A stretch of DNA of 64,000 bases from Hyphomicrobium_A sp963812795 (GCA_963812795.1 CAWEWG010000007.1:930001-994000), one strand, 5' to 3'; shown: positions 18,384 through 27,125, counted from the first letter of the stretch. A program made the numbers and translations. Notes: generated by a model from the sequence alone, not told the origin.

Positions 18384-18881
18384 GTGAGACTCCCTTAGTC
18401 CCACCAGACCGCCAGCACATTTAGCACGAGATCTCCGGTGCACACATTCGTCGCCTGCTACGCGGATCGTCTATGCCGATGTGCCGTACGGCAAGGGACC
18501 GTGACACGAGACCGGCCGCGGCGATGTCATGAAGCTGAAGCCGGATCTTCGCCTGGCTCTGTCGCGCGACTCCGCGGTCTTCACTCGATACGCTGAGAAC
18601 TCACGCCCGTGTAACCGACCTGATTCAGAGCTATTTGACGGTAGGTTTTTGGGATCGCGTTCGCCCGCCGCTAGCGCGTCTAGGAGGCTGCGCGTCATCT
18701 TCATTCTCAACGCGGTCTGTTCTGCTGCAGGAAGGGCAGACGCGGACGCTTGAACCCAGATTGCATCTGAAGGCGGGGGCGAAAAAAGCTCCCGCTCGCG
18801 CTCGTCGCTTGGCAGGGAAAAAGGGCTCGCTGAAGTTCTTTGCCTCCATACGCCATCCCCTGAAGATGCTATCGGTGAGAA
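18384..18881. other. Intergenic region, no supported gene
   Basis: Several overlapping frames exist on both strands in these 498 bp, but none has a family match, a good start or codon usage better than its antisense. Promoter signals for the kinase at 18882 and the zinc-ribbon gene at 18383 must lie here; I cannot point to them. Confidence 0.4.
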
Positions 18882-19796
18882 ATGGGGAATAAGCCAAAAA
18901 CGGAGGTTCGTGATTACGCAATCGCGATGCTGATTCTTGCCGGGGCCATCGTTGGCCGCCTAGCCCTCGATAAGGTGCTGCCGGGGCGCCTGCCCTTCAT
19001 TACCTTCTTTCCGGCGGTCGTACTCGCCGCCTGCCTATCCGGGCCGACCAAGAGCATCACCCTGCTGGTGCTCTTAGCGCTGGTAGGGGCTTACTGGGTT
19101 GATCCCACGCCTGGAGAGAACGCCCCCTTATTTCGAGTCCTGAGTGCGACTTTCTTTCTGCTGTTTGGTGGGCTCATGGTCTACCTGATCCAGCAGCTCA
19201 AGGCGGCGCAACAGCTCAGCCAGCGTCACGAGCAACAACTCGAGCTCGTGAACCGGGAGCTCAAGCATCGCATCAAGAATCTTTTCACCATCGCGACGTC
19301 CATTTGCCAGCAGACGATCAAGTCAGGCGGCGCAACTGACGCGATGGCCAAAGCTGTAGCAGGTCGCATCCACGCGATCTCAGCCTCACAGGACATGCTC
19401 AGCGTCACTTCGAGCGCCGGCGCCGATATTGTAACTCTAATGGAGTTTTTGGTGGTCCCAATGGCGCCGGATCCGGGCAAACTTCTTCGCGCGGGTCCGA
19501 AGGTCATATTACCGGAGGAAGCCACCACACCGTTTGCCCTCATCTTGCATGAGCTCGCTACCAATGCGCTCAAATACGGAGCCTGGTCGGGGGATGGCCG
19601 GGTCGAAGCGATTTGGCACCTTGAGAATTTAACGCTGAAATTTCGGTGGCGCGAGTTGGAGGGTCCAGCCGTCGCGCCTCCTGTCCGCGAGGGACTGGGC
19701 AGCGCTCTAATCAAGGGCGGTTTGCCTTCGGCACACGTTGTGCATGACTTCCTGCCCGAAGGGCTTGAGTGTCGTATCACGCTGCCTCTTGCCTAG
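18882..19796 (+). CDS. Membrane-bound HWE-family sensor histidine kinase
   Basis: 304 residues. Residues about 10-105 form a DUF4118-like integral membrane domain (AIAMLILAGAIVGRLALDKV, ITFFPAVVLAACLSG, SITLLVLLALVGAYW, FFLLFGGLMVYLIQQL). A short linker leads to the HWE phosphotransfer domain with ELKHRIKNLFTIATSI, where the His is the phosphosite, and then N-box LHELATNALKYGAWSG and W-R-E (RWRELEG), the signature that gives the HWE family its name. Such kinases control general stress or light responses in alphaproteobacteria. No response regulator is adjacent. Confidence 0.88.
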   Translation: MGNKPKTEVRDYAIAMLILAGAIVGRLALDKVLPGRLPFITFFPAVVLAACLSGPTKSITLLVLLALVGAYWVDPTPGENAPLFRVLSATFFLLFGGLMVYLIQQLKAAQQLSQRHEQQLELVNRELKHRIKNLFTIATSICQQTIKSGGATDAMAKAVAGRIHAISASQDMLSVTSSAGADIVTLMEFLVVPMAPDPGKLLRAGPKVILPEEATTPFALILHELATNALKYGAWSGDGRVEAIWHLENLTLKFRWRELEGPAVAPPVREGLGSALIKGGLPSAHVVHDFLPEGLECRITLPLA

Positions 19797-19922
19797 GTTG
19801 GCACCTGTGCAATGTTTGAATTTCACGAAGGGCGTTGATAAGATTCGCAAAGTTTTTGAATACGGCTACCGAGTTGATTTCGCAGTGCGCCTCGCGGCCG
19901 CCCCGAGATAGTGCCAGGCCAA

Positions 19923-20810
19923 TTATGGCTTTGGCGTTGGGGCGATCCCGCGCTGCATTAGCGCCGCCTCGACGGTGTTCTTCAGCAGGCAGGCGATGGT
20001 CATCGGGCCCACGCCGCCCGGCACCGGCGTGATGGCACCCGCCACCTTCACCGCCTCGGCAAAGTCGACGTCGCCGACGATCTTGCCCTTGCCGTCGGGC
20101 TTGAGAATGCGGTTGATGCCGACGTCGATGACGATGGCGCCCGGCTTGATCCAGTCGCCCTTGACGAACTCCGGTTTGCCGATCGCAGCGACGACGAGAT
20201 CGGCAGCGCGCACGACGTCCGGCAGGTCCTTCGTGCGCGAATGCGCGATGGTCACCGTGCAGTTTTCGCGCAGCAGCAACTGGGCCATCGGCTTGCCGAC
20301 GATGTTGGAGCGGCCGACGACGACAGCGTTGAGGCCCGACAGGTCGTGCTTCACCGACTTGGCGAGGATGATCGAGCCGACCGGCGTGCACGGCGCCAGC
20401 GCGCGCTCGCCGATCGACAGGCGGCCGACGTTCATGGGGTGGAAGCCGTCGACGTCCTTCAGCGGGTCGATCAGCTCCAGCACCTTGTTAGAATCCATGT
20501 GCTTGGGCAGCGGCATCTGCACCAGGATGCCGTTGACGTTCGGATCGGCGTTGAGCTTGGCGACAAGGTCGAGGACCACCTGCTCGGGCGTGTCCTCGGC
20601 AAGCTTGTGCTCGAACGACTGCATGCCGACCTCAACGGTCTGCGCCGCCTTGTTGCGTACGTAGACCTTGCTGGCCGGATCCTCACCGACGAGAACGACG
20701 GCGAGCCCCGGCACAATGCCGTGCTGCGACTTGAGCCTTGCCACGTCGGCGGCGACGTCGGAACGCACCTTGGCGGCAATTGCCTTGCCGTCGATGAGGT
20801 TGGAAGTCAC
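19923..20810 (-). CDS. folD: Methylenetetrahydrofolate dehydrogenase/cyclohydrolase FolD
   Basis: An intact 295-residue FolD. Seen are the catalytic lysine region KVYVRNKAAQTVEVG, the substrate motif VQMPLPKHMD, DGFHPMNVGRL, the NADP motif VVVGRSNIVGKPMAQLLL, and the C-terminal TPVPGGVGPMT. The enzyme interconverts 5,10-methylene-, methenyl- and 10-formyl-tetrahydrofolate in the cytosol. In an organism with formate dehydrogenase it links C1-folate units with formate metabolism, although the two loci are about 15 kb apart. It is the only clear core gene in the central accessory stretch. Confidence 0.95.
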   Translation of the reverse strand: MTSNLIDGKAIAAKVRSDVAADVARLKSQHGIVPGLAVVLVGEDPASKVYVRNKAAQTVEVGMQSFEHKLAEDTPEQVVLDLVAKLNADPNVNGILVQMPLPKHMDSNKVLELIDPLKDVDGFHPMNVGRLSIGERALAPCTPVGSIILAKSVKHDLSGLNAVVVGRSNIVGKPMAQLLLRENCTVTIAHSRTKDLPDVVRAADLVVAAIGKPEFVKGDWIKPGAIVIDVGINRILKPDGKGKIVGDVDFAEAVKVAGAITPVPGGVGPMTIACLLKNTVEAALMQRGIAPTPKP

Positions 20811-20906
20811 AGGCGAGAATCTCCTATCCTATCGTGTCGCTTGCGACCTGCGTGGCGAAATGGGCTTAATCACATACCCCATGTAAGCAACGAGCTGCGA
20901 AGCGCG

Positions 20907-21131
20907 TTATTTCGAAATCCCTTCTCTGGGTGGCCGCAGTCCAGTCAGCTCCCAGAAGTCTGCGATGGCATCCATGATGCTCTCGGCTTCTTCCCTCTTG
21001 TGGATAGGGCCGGGCTGTTTCAGCACCTCTTCAGCCGCCATATCCAGCTTTCGCAAAGCCTCGCTGACCCAAAGCTTTCGCCTGTTGTATCTTTCACGCA
21101 CGGACCGCTTAGGGTTCTTGGTTCGCTTCAT
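20907..21131 (-). CDS. Small basic hypothetical protein
   Basis: A 74-residue frame from ATG 21131 with a very basic N-terminus (MKRTKNPKRSVRERYNRRKL), then a helical middle (VSEALRKLDMAAEEVLKQPG) and DAIADFWELTGLRPPREG. Composition suggests a soluble helical protein; no family is recognised. It is alone between folD and the next minus-strand gene. Confidence 0.5.
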   Translation of the reverse strand: MKRTKNPKRSVRERYNRRKLWVSEALRKLDMAAEEVLKQPGPIHKREEAESIMDAIADFWELTGLRPPREGISK

Positions 21132-21240
21132 TGCTGCTGGAAGCCGACTCACATGTCACCTAGTCATCGCCGACGTCATATTAGTTGTGGTTCCATCATT
21201 GGCTGGCATGGATGCTCCTGGGCAGCCTGCCTAGCCGGCG

Positions 21241-21462
21241 TCAGGACTTCTCACCGGCAATCTCGGCTTCGAGCTGAAGCAGCAGATCGCGAAGGCGGCT
21301 GAGCTCGAGGTCGAAGCGGACCAGCAATTGCTCGGCGTCGCGCCGCCCAGCGTCTTCGAGTGCTAGATCAGCAAACATGGTGCGCAGTTCTGCAGCTGCC
21401 CGATTGACAGCAGTCTGCTGTGCGAGAAGGCGATCTCGCTGGGCAAGCAAATTTGTAATCAT
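21241..21462 (-). CDS. Small coiled-coil protein
   Basis: A 73-residue protein, almost entirely helical, with heptad spacing of leucines (LLAQRDRLLAQQTAVNRAAA, RRDAEQLLVRFDLELSRLRD, LLLQLEAEI). A dimeric coiled coil is likely. No family match. It starts at ATG 21462, and a strong hairpin lies in its leader (21501-21525). Confidence 0.55.
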   Translation of the reverse strand: MITNLLAQRDRLLAQQTAVNRAAAELRTMFADLALEDAGRRDAEQLLVRFDLELSRLRDLLLQLEAEIAGEKS

Positions 21463-21500
21463 GAAGGCTCGACTCGCATTTGCGCAAATGGATGGACTGG

Positions 21501-21525
21501 CGCCTCGGGCAATGCTCCCGAGGCG
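21501..21525. promoter_or_regulatory. Perfect 9-bp hairpin in the leader of the coiled-coil gene
   Basis: CGCCTCGGG (21501-21509) and CCCGAGGCG (21517-21525) form a perfect stem with a 7-nt loop. There is no T-tract on either strand, so it is not a standard intrinsic terminator; a regulatory or processing role is possible. Confidence 0.5.
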
Positions 21526-21676
21526 TGGGAATCGTATCGATGAGACAATCCGGTGCGGCCGGATTCCTATGTGGACACACCCACGCGTCGGCGTCGCATC
21601 ACGTTGAACTGCGCGCCTGGCCGCTGTTGGAGCTCAGCGTAATTTGTCCGTAGACTTGGGCCAGTCTACTCACTGC

Positions 21677-22153
21677 CTAGTCGATTTTTTGTAGCTGCTC
21701 AAAATTTATGGCGACTGTCGAATTTATGTTTGCAACTGCTTGCTCCGCAAGTTCGGCATAAAGCTGGAACAGGTCCTGGCTCTGCGCGTGCGCCACTGCC
21801 AGTTGTTGTTGCGCGAAGTTCGTCTGCAGGCGGGCGAGCTCAGGCAATGTGCGTGCACGACTAAAAGCCGCGGCCGCTTCAAACGTAGCCCTGACATTGA
21901 TTTCGGCAAGCGCGAGCACCTTGTGGCCAACCTCTTTGCCGCTCGCCTGAGCCGCACTAACCATCTTGACTGCGATCTTCAGATTGTCCTTTGCGCACTG
22001 CGCGGCCTTATCAAATGACGCGCGGCTGTTTCCGATTACGCCCGCGATCATGGTCTGCAGATGCTCTGGAAGCCGTGCGGTCTGAGTGGGATCAAATACG
22101 CCGTAATAGAAGGGGGTGAAAGTTTCGCCGTTCAATTCATTCTCCTGCTTCAC
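21677..22153 (-). CDS. Phasin family protein
   Basis: A 158-residue protein built of long amphipathic helices (IAGVIGNSRASFDKAAQCAK, MVSAAQASGKEVGHKVLALA, TLPELARLQTNFAQQQLAVA, SQDLFQLYAELAEQAV). The pattern A-L-x-E-I-N ... F ... A-R-x-L-P-E-L-x-x-L-Q-T-x-F matches the Phasin_2 family. Phasins coat polyhydroxyalkanoate granules. No PHA synthase lies in the window, so the link to storage is by family only. The gene is monocistronic. Confidence 0.8.
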   Translation of the reverse strand: MKQENELNGETFTPFYYGVFDPTQTARLPEHLQTMIAGVIGNSRASFDKAAQCAKDNLKIAVKMVSAAQASGKEVGHKVLALAEINVRATFEAAAAFSRARTLPELARLQTNFAQQQLAVAHAQSQDLFQLYAELAEQAVANINSTVAINFEQLQKID

Positions 22154-22680
22154 GCATAAGAGGGCCGCGCTTCAGGATTGCGCCTGATGCGATTTCAATG
22201 CTTTTTGACACTCGGATAGGTTGCCGGACCCCAAGGTCGTCGGCTGCGCGGTGTGTACTTGTAGATCACTGAAAAGGCAAGCCTATCTCGTATTTACTCC
22301 CGAGCTTGCAACACCGCGATGCTCTCTAAAAGTTCTGTCTGCACTGACATTTAGGCCACCTAACGCGGCATTTACGCGCGTCTCCGACAACTTCGCGCTC
22401 GGGCCCGGAGGGAATTACTCCGGGCCTATAGCGTTAGGTCCATCTTGCGCACGGCCCTGTCGCAATGCGAACGCTTGGCCCAAGCATAAAACCTGTCCGT
22501 GAGATCCATCGTGTTAGCGCGCATGAACAACGCGTACGCTACCACCCATCATCGAACATGGTAGTAGCCTCGCCATCCACCGCGCCCGATTACGGGCCGC
22601 TGGAAACGATTTCAGTGCAGCGCTTAACCGAAAAGACAACGGCCCGGATTTCTCCGAGCCGTTGCTATTTGATAATGCCG
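22154..22680. other. Intergenic region with one strong hairpin
   Basis: No supported gene in these 527 bp. A perfect 9-bp stem (GGCCCGGAG at 22402-22410 and CTCCGGGCC at 22418-22426, 7-nt loop) is present without a T-run. The terminator of the PRC-barrel gene lies at 22631-22663. Confidence 0.5.
22631..22663 (-). terminator. Intrinsic terminator of the PRC-barrel gene
   Basis: On the minus strand, AACGGCTCGGA and TCCGGGCCGTT pair (11 bp with one G-T) around a GAAA tetraloop, followed by GTCTTTTC. It lies 18 bp after the stop codon of the gene at 22681-23058. Confidence 0.8.
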
Positions 22681-23058
22681 TTAGCGGGTGGTTGTCATGT
22701 CGTAAGCTGGCGCAGCCTGAAGGGTTTCCTTCGTGGCGTCGGAGGTCACGACGAGATCGTTGCCGTTGTTCGTGAACTTAAGCTGGTCGAAATTCAAGGC
22801 GACGTTCTTTTCGCCCATGCCCAGGAAGCCGCCGACGCCGACGATAACCGAGGCAACCTTGCCGTTCTTATCCAGCAGCACGTCGTTGACGTCGCCGATA
22901 GTTTCGTTGGCTGCGTTGACCACGTTCTCATTAAGTAGCGCGGACGCGGAGATCTGATTGCTCATCGTCTGCGTGTTGGTCGCGGCGCCGTCGTCTGCGG
23001 CGAAGGACGGGAAAGCCATCAGGGGGGCTAAGGCCGCAACCGCGATAAGTTTTTTCAT
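22681..23058 (-). CDS. Secreted PRC-barrel domain protein
   Basis: 125 residues from ATG 23058, with a strong ribosome binding site (GGAGG, 8 nt before). A signal peptide (KLIAVAALAPLMAFPSFA) is followed by a PRC-barrel: ISASALLNENVVNAANETIG, DVNDVLLDKNGKVASVIVGV, GGFLGMGEKNVAL. Periplasmic PRC-barrel proteins of this kind are common members of the alphaproteobacterial general stress regulon. An EcfG-type promoter lies 45 bp upstream and an intrinsic terminator directly downstream, so it is a complete single-gene unit. Confidence 0.85.
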   Translation of the reverse strand: MKKLIAVAALAPLMAFPSFAADDGAATNTQTMSNQISASALLNENVVNAANETIGDVNDVLLDKNGKVASVIVGVGGFLGMGEKNVALNFDQLKFTNNGNDLVVTSDATKETLQAAPAYDMTTTR

Positions 23059-23102
23059 CGTTTCCTCCATTATGACGATGCCTCTTGGACACCTGGAGAA
23101 AC

Positions 23103-23127
23103 AACGAACTAACCTTGCAGGTGTTCC
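23103..23127 (-). promoter_or_regulatory. EcfG-type general stress promoter of the PRC-barrel gene
   Basis: On the minus strand GGAAC (23127-23123) and CGTT (23106-23103) are separated by exactly 16 bp, a full match to the sigma-EcfG consensus. The start codon is 45 bp downstream. Confidence 0.75.
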
Positions 23128-23281
23128 TTCCCGCCGCTGCGCCGGCTTATGCCTCGAGGAATCGCCTAGTTCGCAAAGCTCGCAATGTGCCGGTCGGGTC
23201 GATCCATCCCACCTTGCTCAACGCTCTACCTGGGCAGCAGCTGATATGTGGCACAGATGCAAGAAAATCAATTAACAACAT

Positions 23282-23654
23282 CTAGCGACCGATCGTGGCG
23301 CCAATGTTTGGCGCCCGACGCGGCGGGGTCTCACCCGGCGCCCACCAGAACTCTTGCCCGTAATCACGCTCGCGGTTTTGCATCTGACGATGGAAGGCGG
23401 CGCGTGCACCGGGCTCGACCCACATTTGCAGCTGGTCGAGCAGCACGCGCTCGTGGGCGAGCTTGATGTACCAGAGCAAGCCCCGCGTGTTCTGACGTAG
23501 GAGCTTGACGCCTTCCTCGCCGAAATTGGTGTCCTTGCCCTGGATGAGCCGCTGTGCGTTGCCGACATTGAAGTTGCGCAAGGTAATGACGCGCTCGTGC
23601 GCCGTTCCGAGCTCGTTGACCTTGACTGGCAGCGCAACGGCTCCGGTACAGGCT
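23282..23654 (-). pseudogene. C-terminal fragment of a phage protein (prophage remnant)
   Basis: The frame has no proper start and opens after a stop near 23655. It reads VKVNELGTAHERVITLRNFN, then NTRGLLWYIKLAHERVLLDQ, LQMWVEPGARAAFHRQMQNR and DYGQEFWWAPGE. This resembles the C-terminus of large virion-associated proteins of Hyphomicrobiales prophages (N-T-P-x-x-N-L-F/W-Y-x-R-x-A-x-D-x-L-x-x-x-Q ... P-G ... N-x-Q-x-F-W/L-x-P). The N-terminal bulk is absent. It is most likely the scar of a deleted prophage. No other phage structural gene is adjacent. Confidence 0.6.
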
Positions 23655-23744
23655 CAGTGAAAAACGCCTACGTAGCGCCGCTGTGGCGTGAACTTATCTC
23701 GTCGGACGCAGTTACTACCGCTCAAACATGCGGGAGTAGATGCA

Positions 23745-24306
23745 ATGGGACTGTCCGATGTTCTGAACGGCATGAAAAATGGCCCGGGGGGCGGGGCGAG
23801 TTCGACTAGTCCGTCCGGGGGGATGTCGCCCCTGACGATGGGGCTGCTCGCCTTCCTCGCGTACAAGGCGCTGAAAGGCAGCGGTATACTTGGATCGGAG
23901 TCGCCTGCTGGCCAGCCTCAAACGCCGGTCGGAGCAGGATCGCCCGATTCCGGTCAGGTGACCGGCGGATCCGATTGGTTGACTGGCTTGCAAAAGGTGA
24001 TCGCAGGAGGCGGCGCCGGCGGCATCTTGAGCGGCGGGCTCAGCGAACTCCTCAAGAAGTTTCAGCAGGCCGGCCAGGGTCAGGCCGCGGAGTTCATGGG
24101 TCGGTACCGGCCCCAATCAATCCGTAGCGCCGGAGGATCTCGAAAAGGCAATCGGCGCCGATACGCTAGACGCCGTCGCGCAGCGTACGGGTATCCCGCG
24201 CGAACGCCTCCTCGCCGAACTCAGGGAGATGCTGCCAAGCACGGTCGATGCAATGACGCCGGACGGCCGTCTGCCGGACGAGAAAGAAGCAGCTCGTTGG
24301 GGCTGA
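23745..24306 (+). CDS. YidB-like (DUF937) protein; one frameshift
   Basis: Starts at ATG 23745 after a GGGAG ribosome binding site: MGLSDVLNGMKNGPGGGASS, then a glycine-rich hydrophobic segment (MSPLTMGLLAFLAYKALKG), and the YidB core GGILSGGLSELLKKFQQAGQ. An extra T near 24093-24094 breaks the frame. Without it the sequence continues GPNQSVAPEDLEKAIGADTL, DAVAQRTGIPRERLLAELRE and LPSTVDAMTPDGRLP, ending at TGA 24304-24306. This is the full YidB C-terminus, about 186 residues. Function of the family is unknown. It is followed 19 bp later by the GlsB-type gene. Confidence 0.82.
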
Positions 24307-24325
24307 ACTGAGAGGTAGAAGAGCT

Positions 24326-24631
24326 ATGGGTATTCTTTGGATCATCATCGTCGGCTTCATCGCAGGTCTGATCGCTCGTTTCCTGGCGCCTGGGCCTAAC
24401 AAGCCCGTGGGGTTCTTGCTCACGACAGCCCTCGGAATCGCCGGGGCCTTCGTTGCGACTTTCATCGGACAGGCGGTGGGCTGGTATCGGGTCGATCAAG
24501 GCGCGGGCATAATCGCCGCTACGCTCGGCGCCTTCGCCGTGCTGTTTGTTTGGAACCGGCTTGTCGTCAACCGCACAATCAGCGATCCGGGAAATCCACG
24601 CATTCTCCCAGGCCCCGGCCCGATGGCATAA
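24326..24631 (+). CDS. GlsB/YeaQ/YmgE family stress-response membrane protein
   Basis: A 101-residue protein with three membrane helices and the family glycines: MGILWIIIVGFIAGLIARFL, GFLLTTALGIAGAFVATFIG and GAGIIAATLGAFAVLFVWNR. The family (transglycosylase-associated proteins) is often induced by general stress in alphaproteobacteria. It lies just downstream of the YidB-like gene with a GAGAGG ribosome binding site and probably shares its transcript. Confidence 0.88.
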   Translation: MGILWIIIVGFIAGLIARFLAPGPNKPVGFLLTTALGIAGAFVATFIGQAVGWYRVDQGAGIIAATLGAFAVLFVWNRLVVNRTISDPGNPRILPGPGPMA

Positions 24632-24663
24632 CTGCATAAAATGATGACCGACGGAGTCACCCA

Positions 24664-24759
24664 ATGTACCGATTAGTGTTTCTCGGCGTGGCCTTGTTAG
24701 CATGCTCGCTGAGCAGCACCTCACACGCCGCAATGGATCGTGCGTTCAAAGGATGCTAG
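24664..24759 (+). CDS. Possible very short secreted peptide
   Basis: A 31-residue frame from ATG 24664 that is almost only a signal sequence: MYRLVFLGVALLACSLSSTS then HAAMDRAFKGC. The stop follows directly. It could be the start of a longer secreted protein cut by a frameshift, but no convincing continuation is seen in other frames. The rest of 24632-24930 has no supported gene. Confidence 0.3.
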   Translation: MYRLVFLGVALLACSLSSTSHAAMDRAFKGC

Positions 24760-24930
24760 GTCAGCAACGCGAACGGCTACAGCTTTGCAGCGACAAGTTT
24801 CTAGGCGAACACAGGGAACTCTGCGAAACAGCCGCCAATCGGGTGCACGAAAGAAACGTGAAAATCTGCACAAGTCGAGAGAACAGTGCTCGGGAGACGC
24901 CCCTCGTCCGCCTGGCTAAGGCCGTATTGC

Positions 24931-25239
24931 TCAGAGCACCTCGACGGCATGCGCCCGGATGACGATGACATCCTGGCTGAACCGATGCTCCAGTTTGGCC
25001 TTGAGAGACGTCCACCAGGCCCGATCGAACATCGGCGCCATCACTTCGATGACTACAATGTCGTCATGCTCTGTGGAACCGGCGTCGTGCCAACGGCCCT
25101 CGGCAGGGGCTCGCAGGAAACTGGTTACGCCCCCGAAAGTGGTGACCAGCTCCTTGGCCAGGTCGTCGTAGTAGGCGGCGGGAAAAGGCGTCCCGGAGGC
25201 GTCGGTTAGCGGCAAGAGAATTTCAACCAGGTGAGTCAT
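24931..25239 (-). CDS. Conserved hypothetical protein of about 100 residues
   Basis: A 102-residue protein: THLVEILLPLTDASGTPFPA, ELVTTFGGVTSFLRAPAEGR, DDIVVIEVMAPMFDRAWWTS, and LEHRFSQDVIVIRAHAVEVL. The alternating strands and helices suggest a small ferredoxin-like or dimeric alpha/beta-barrel fold. Similar proteins exist widely in Hyphomicrobiales; function unknown. A second small frame ends 10 bp upstream on the same strand. Confidence 0.65.
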   Translation of the reverse strand: MTHLVEILLPLTDASGTPFPAAYYDDLAKELVTTFGGVTSFLRAPAEGRWHDAGSTEHDDIVVIEVMAPMFDRAWWTSLKAKLEHRFSQDVIVIRAHAVEVL

Positions 25240-25249
25240 CGGCGCCCGA

Positions 25250-25399
25250 CTAACTCGCCGTGCGCAGCAGCGCCTCTAGCGTGGCGTTCCCAAACTGGGG
25301 TACCGGGTGCTCCCTCTGCATTTCGTCCCAGCCATATCGCAAGCGCGAAAAGCGAGGTGGGGTTCGGTATCCCAGCATCGGGAGCTGACGTACCTTCAT
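25250..25399 (-). CDS. Possible small protein upstream of the conserved hypothetical
   Basis: A 49-residue frame from ATG 25399 (MKVRQLPMLGYRTPPRFSRL ... FGNATLEALLRTAS). The stop is 10 bp before the next gene on the same strand, which suggests a shared transcript. No family match and only a weak ribosome binding site. Confidence 0.35.
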   Translation of the reverse strand: MKVRQLPMLGYRTPPRFSRLRYGWDEMQREHPVPQFGNATLEALLRTAS

Positions 25400-25622
25400 G
25401 CAGAGGCTCTCGACGATTGGGCTGTCAACACGGCTGCTTTTGTAGTCCAACCGTGAGGACGCCCACCGGTTCCAAGAGATCGGGCTCCTAGCGAAAGCCT
25501 CATCTCAGTTGGGGTGGACGGAGCGCGACGGGCGCGTCCGCTAACAACAGTTATCGAACTCAGGTCGGCAGGCCTCGCCGCTTTTGGTTGATTAGCTGCG
25601 CGTCAATCGATGCCGTCGCAGG

Positions 25623-26587
25623 TTAACGATTGTCATGGTCGCCGCGACCGCCCCTTCCTCGGCCGCGCGCTTCACCGGGTCCACGATCGCCGCCGCCTCG
25701 TCCGCGACCGGCATCATCGCCCTCGCGCTCCCTGCCAGCAGCATCTCCACGGGGAACTTCGGCACGATCCCCACGCTCCTCACGGCTATCTCGACCACGA
25801 TCGCCCCCTCGTTCGCCGCGAAGGTCATTGCGGGGATCACCGCGTTCCTCGCGGAGGTTATTTTGACCGCGATCATCGCCGCGCTCGCGATGAGGGGCTT
25901 GCCCACGATCATCGCGCTCGTCACGCCCTTGGTCACGGTCGCTACGATCACCCCGGTCGTCACCCCGTTCGTAGCGATCACCGCGACGGTCGCGGCCCCG
26001 ATCGCCTCTGCTCCTCGCCACGCTCATTACGGCCATCTCGAAGGTCTCGCGGACCGTGATGGATAGGACGCCTCCAGCCGCGATCAGGAGGGGGACGCAT
26101 GCCAGAAGGCGCGTGATATCCGGAGCGCCACCAGCCAGGCCGGCGCGGACCCGGTGGCGGGGCGTGCCAGCCCTGGCGAGAACGAATTCGGTAGGAGAAC
26201 CACCGATCGCGGTCTCTGTACCAGGGGCGCCCGACATAGTAGCGACCCCAGTAGTCAGTTGCCACGAAGCTTATGATAGGGATTCTGAATTCCACGAGGC
26301 CCACGTCCGGCAACGGCATCAGCTCCCCGCGGTAATCGAGCGCCAGAGTACTCGCTGTACACCCAGCCTCGATCGTCTTCCCAAATAACGTCGCACCAGG
26401 ACTCATCGCGAAGGCAGCCCTTGATGTAGACGGGCTCGCCTTCAGGGATGACGGCGACAGGCGGAAATTCGATGTCCGGCCCCGCGCGCATATTCACATC
26501 GGCCGTCGAAAAAGCTGGCTCAGCGTGCGCTGACGCCATGCCCAATGTTGCAATGGCCGCGATAACGGCGGCTAGCCTTGGCATCAT
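25623..26587 (-). CDS. Secreted SH3-domain protein with a long Arg/Asp/Gly-rich tail; two frameshifts
   Basis: Starts at ATG 26587: signal peptide MMPRLAAVIAAIATLGMASA, cleavage after AHA. A bacterial SH3 domain follows (STADVNMRAGPDIEFPPVAV, GCLRDESWCDVIWEDDRGWV). One extra base near 26347 shifts the frame. Corrected, it continues ALDYRGELMPLPDVGLVEFR, FVATDYWGRYYVGRPWYRDR, a segment seen in similar Bradyrhizobium SH3 proteins. A second shift near 26000-26050 leads to a tail of about 130 residues made of RGD/ERGD/DRG repeats and ending at TAA 25623. The tail is intrinsically disordered and rich in both charges. The protein is probably periplasmic or exported. Confidence 0.68.
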
Positions 26588-26676
26588 TCTCGTAGACACT
26601 CCTGGTGGTCCGCTAATCAACGCAATGCGATAAGCGGTTGCAGACCGGCATCGGCCCCCGATCCCCGCCAGGCAAA

Positions 26677-27099
26677 TTACTTTGCGGCCCCTTTGGTCAC
26701 GCCACCCTTGTCGCAGGCTTGCAGAAATTCATTCTGGTCGAGCGTGCCATCATTATCCGGATCGGCCGACTTGAAGTCTGCAACATACGGCTGCGCTTGC
26801 GTCATGGTGATCGTGGGTGCGTTGCTGGGGTTCGCCTGCATCCAAACGGCCTCGCAGTCGGCTTTGCTCATCCCAACGGCTCCACCGGCCGTGTCGCCTG
26901 CCTTCATAGGTGGAACGGCCTCATCCATCCGGCCCGTTGGTGGATGCTCCCCCGTCCCGGGTCCCTTCATTTCGGGCGTGGCTGCATCCATACTCTTGGT
27001 GGGCGCGTCGCCCGGGGTAGTTTTCTTATCAGCCGTTTGCGCAAAGGCTGACGTCGCCATCGCCAGGGCGAGGCCGGCGCCAAAAATCACAGCTCTCAT
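26677..27099 (-). CDS. Secreted EF-hand protein
   Basis: 140 residues from ATG 27099 with a GGAGG ribosome binding site. Signal peptide MRAVIFGAGLALAMATSAFA, then a Thr/Pro/Met-rich low-complexity part (DAATPEMKGPGTGEHPPTGR), and one canonical EF-hand near the C-terminus: DPDNDGTLDQNEF, with D at positions 1, 3 and 5 and E at 12. A calcium-binding periplasmic role is likely. A weak EcfG-like promoter lies upstream. Confidence 0.75.
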   Translation of the reverse strand: MRAVIFGAGLALAMATSAFAQTADKKTTPGDAPTKSMDAATPEMKGPGTGEHPPTGRMDEAVPPMKAGDTAGGAVGMSKADCEAVWMQANPSNAPTITMTQAQPYVADFKSADPDNDGTLDQNEFLQACDKGGVTKGAAK

Positions 27100-27125
27100 T
27101 GGTTTCCTCCATGTGCTTTTTTTGA

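Noticed and set aside
18471..18921. Overlapping frames on both strands before the HWE kinase
   Set aside because: None has a family, a ribosome binding site or a better composition than its antisense.
20241..21302. Long plus-strand frame of 353 residues
   Set aside because: It is antisense to folD, which is a complete and certain gene, and has the His/Arg/Gln-rich composition of GC-rich shadow frames.
22221..22502. 93-residue plus-strand frame upstream of the PRC-barrel gene
   Set aside because: No start signal or family, and it contains a strong hairpin; treated as non-coding.
25635..26066. 143-residue hydrophobic plus-strand frame (Ala/Thr/Ile/Val-rich)
   Set aside because: It is the antisense of the RGD-repeat tail of the SH3 protein; the regular apparent membrane pattern comes from the codon repeats.
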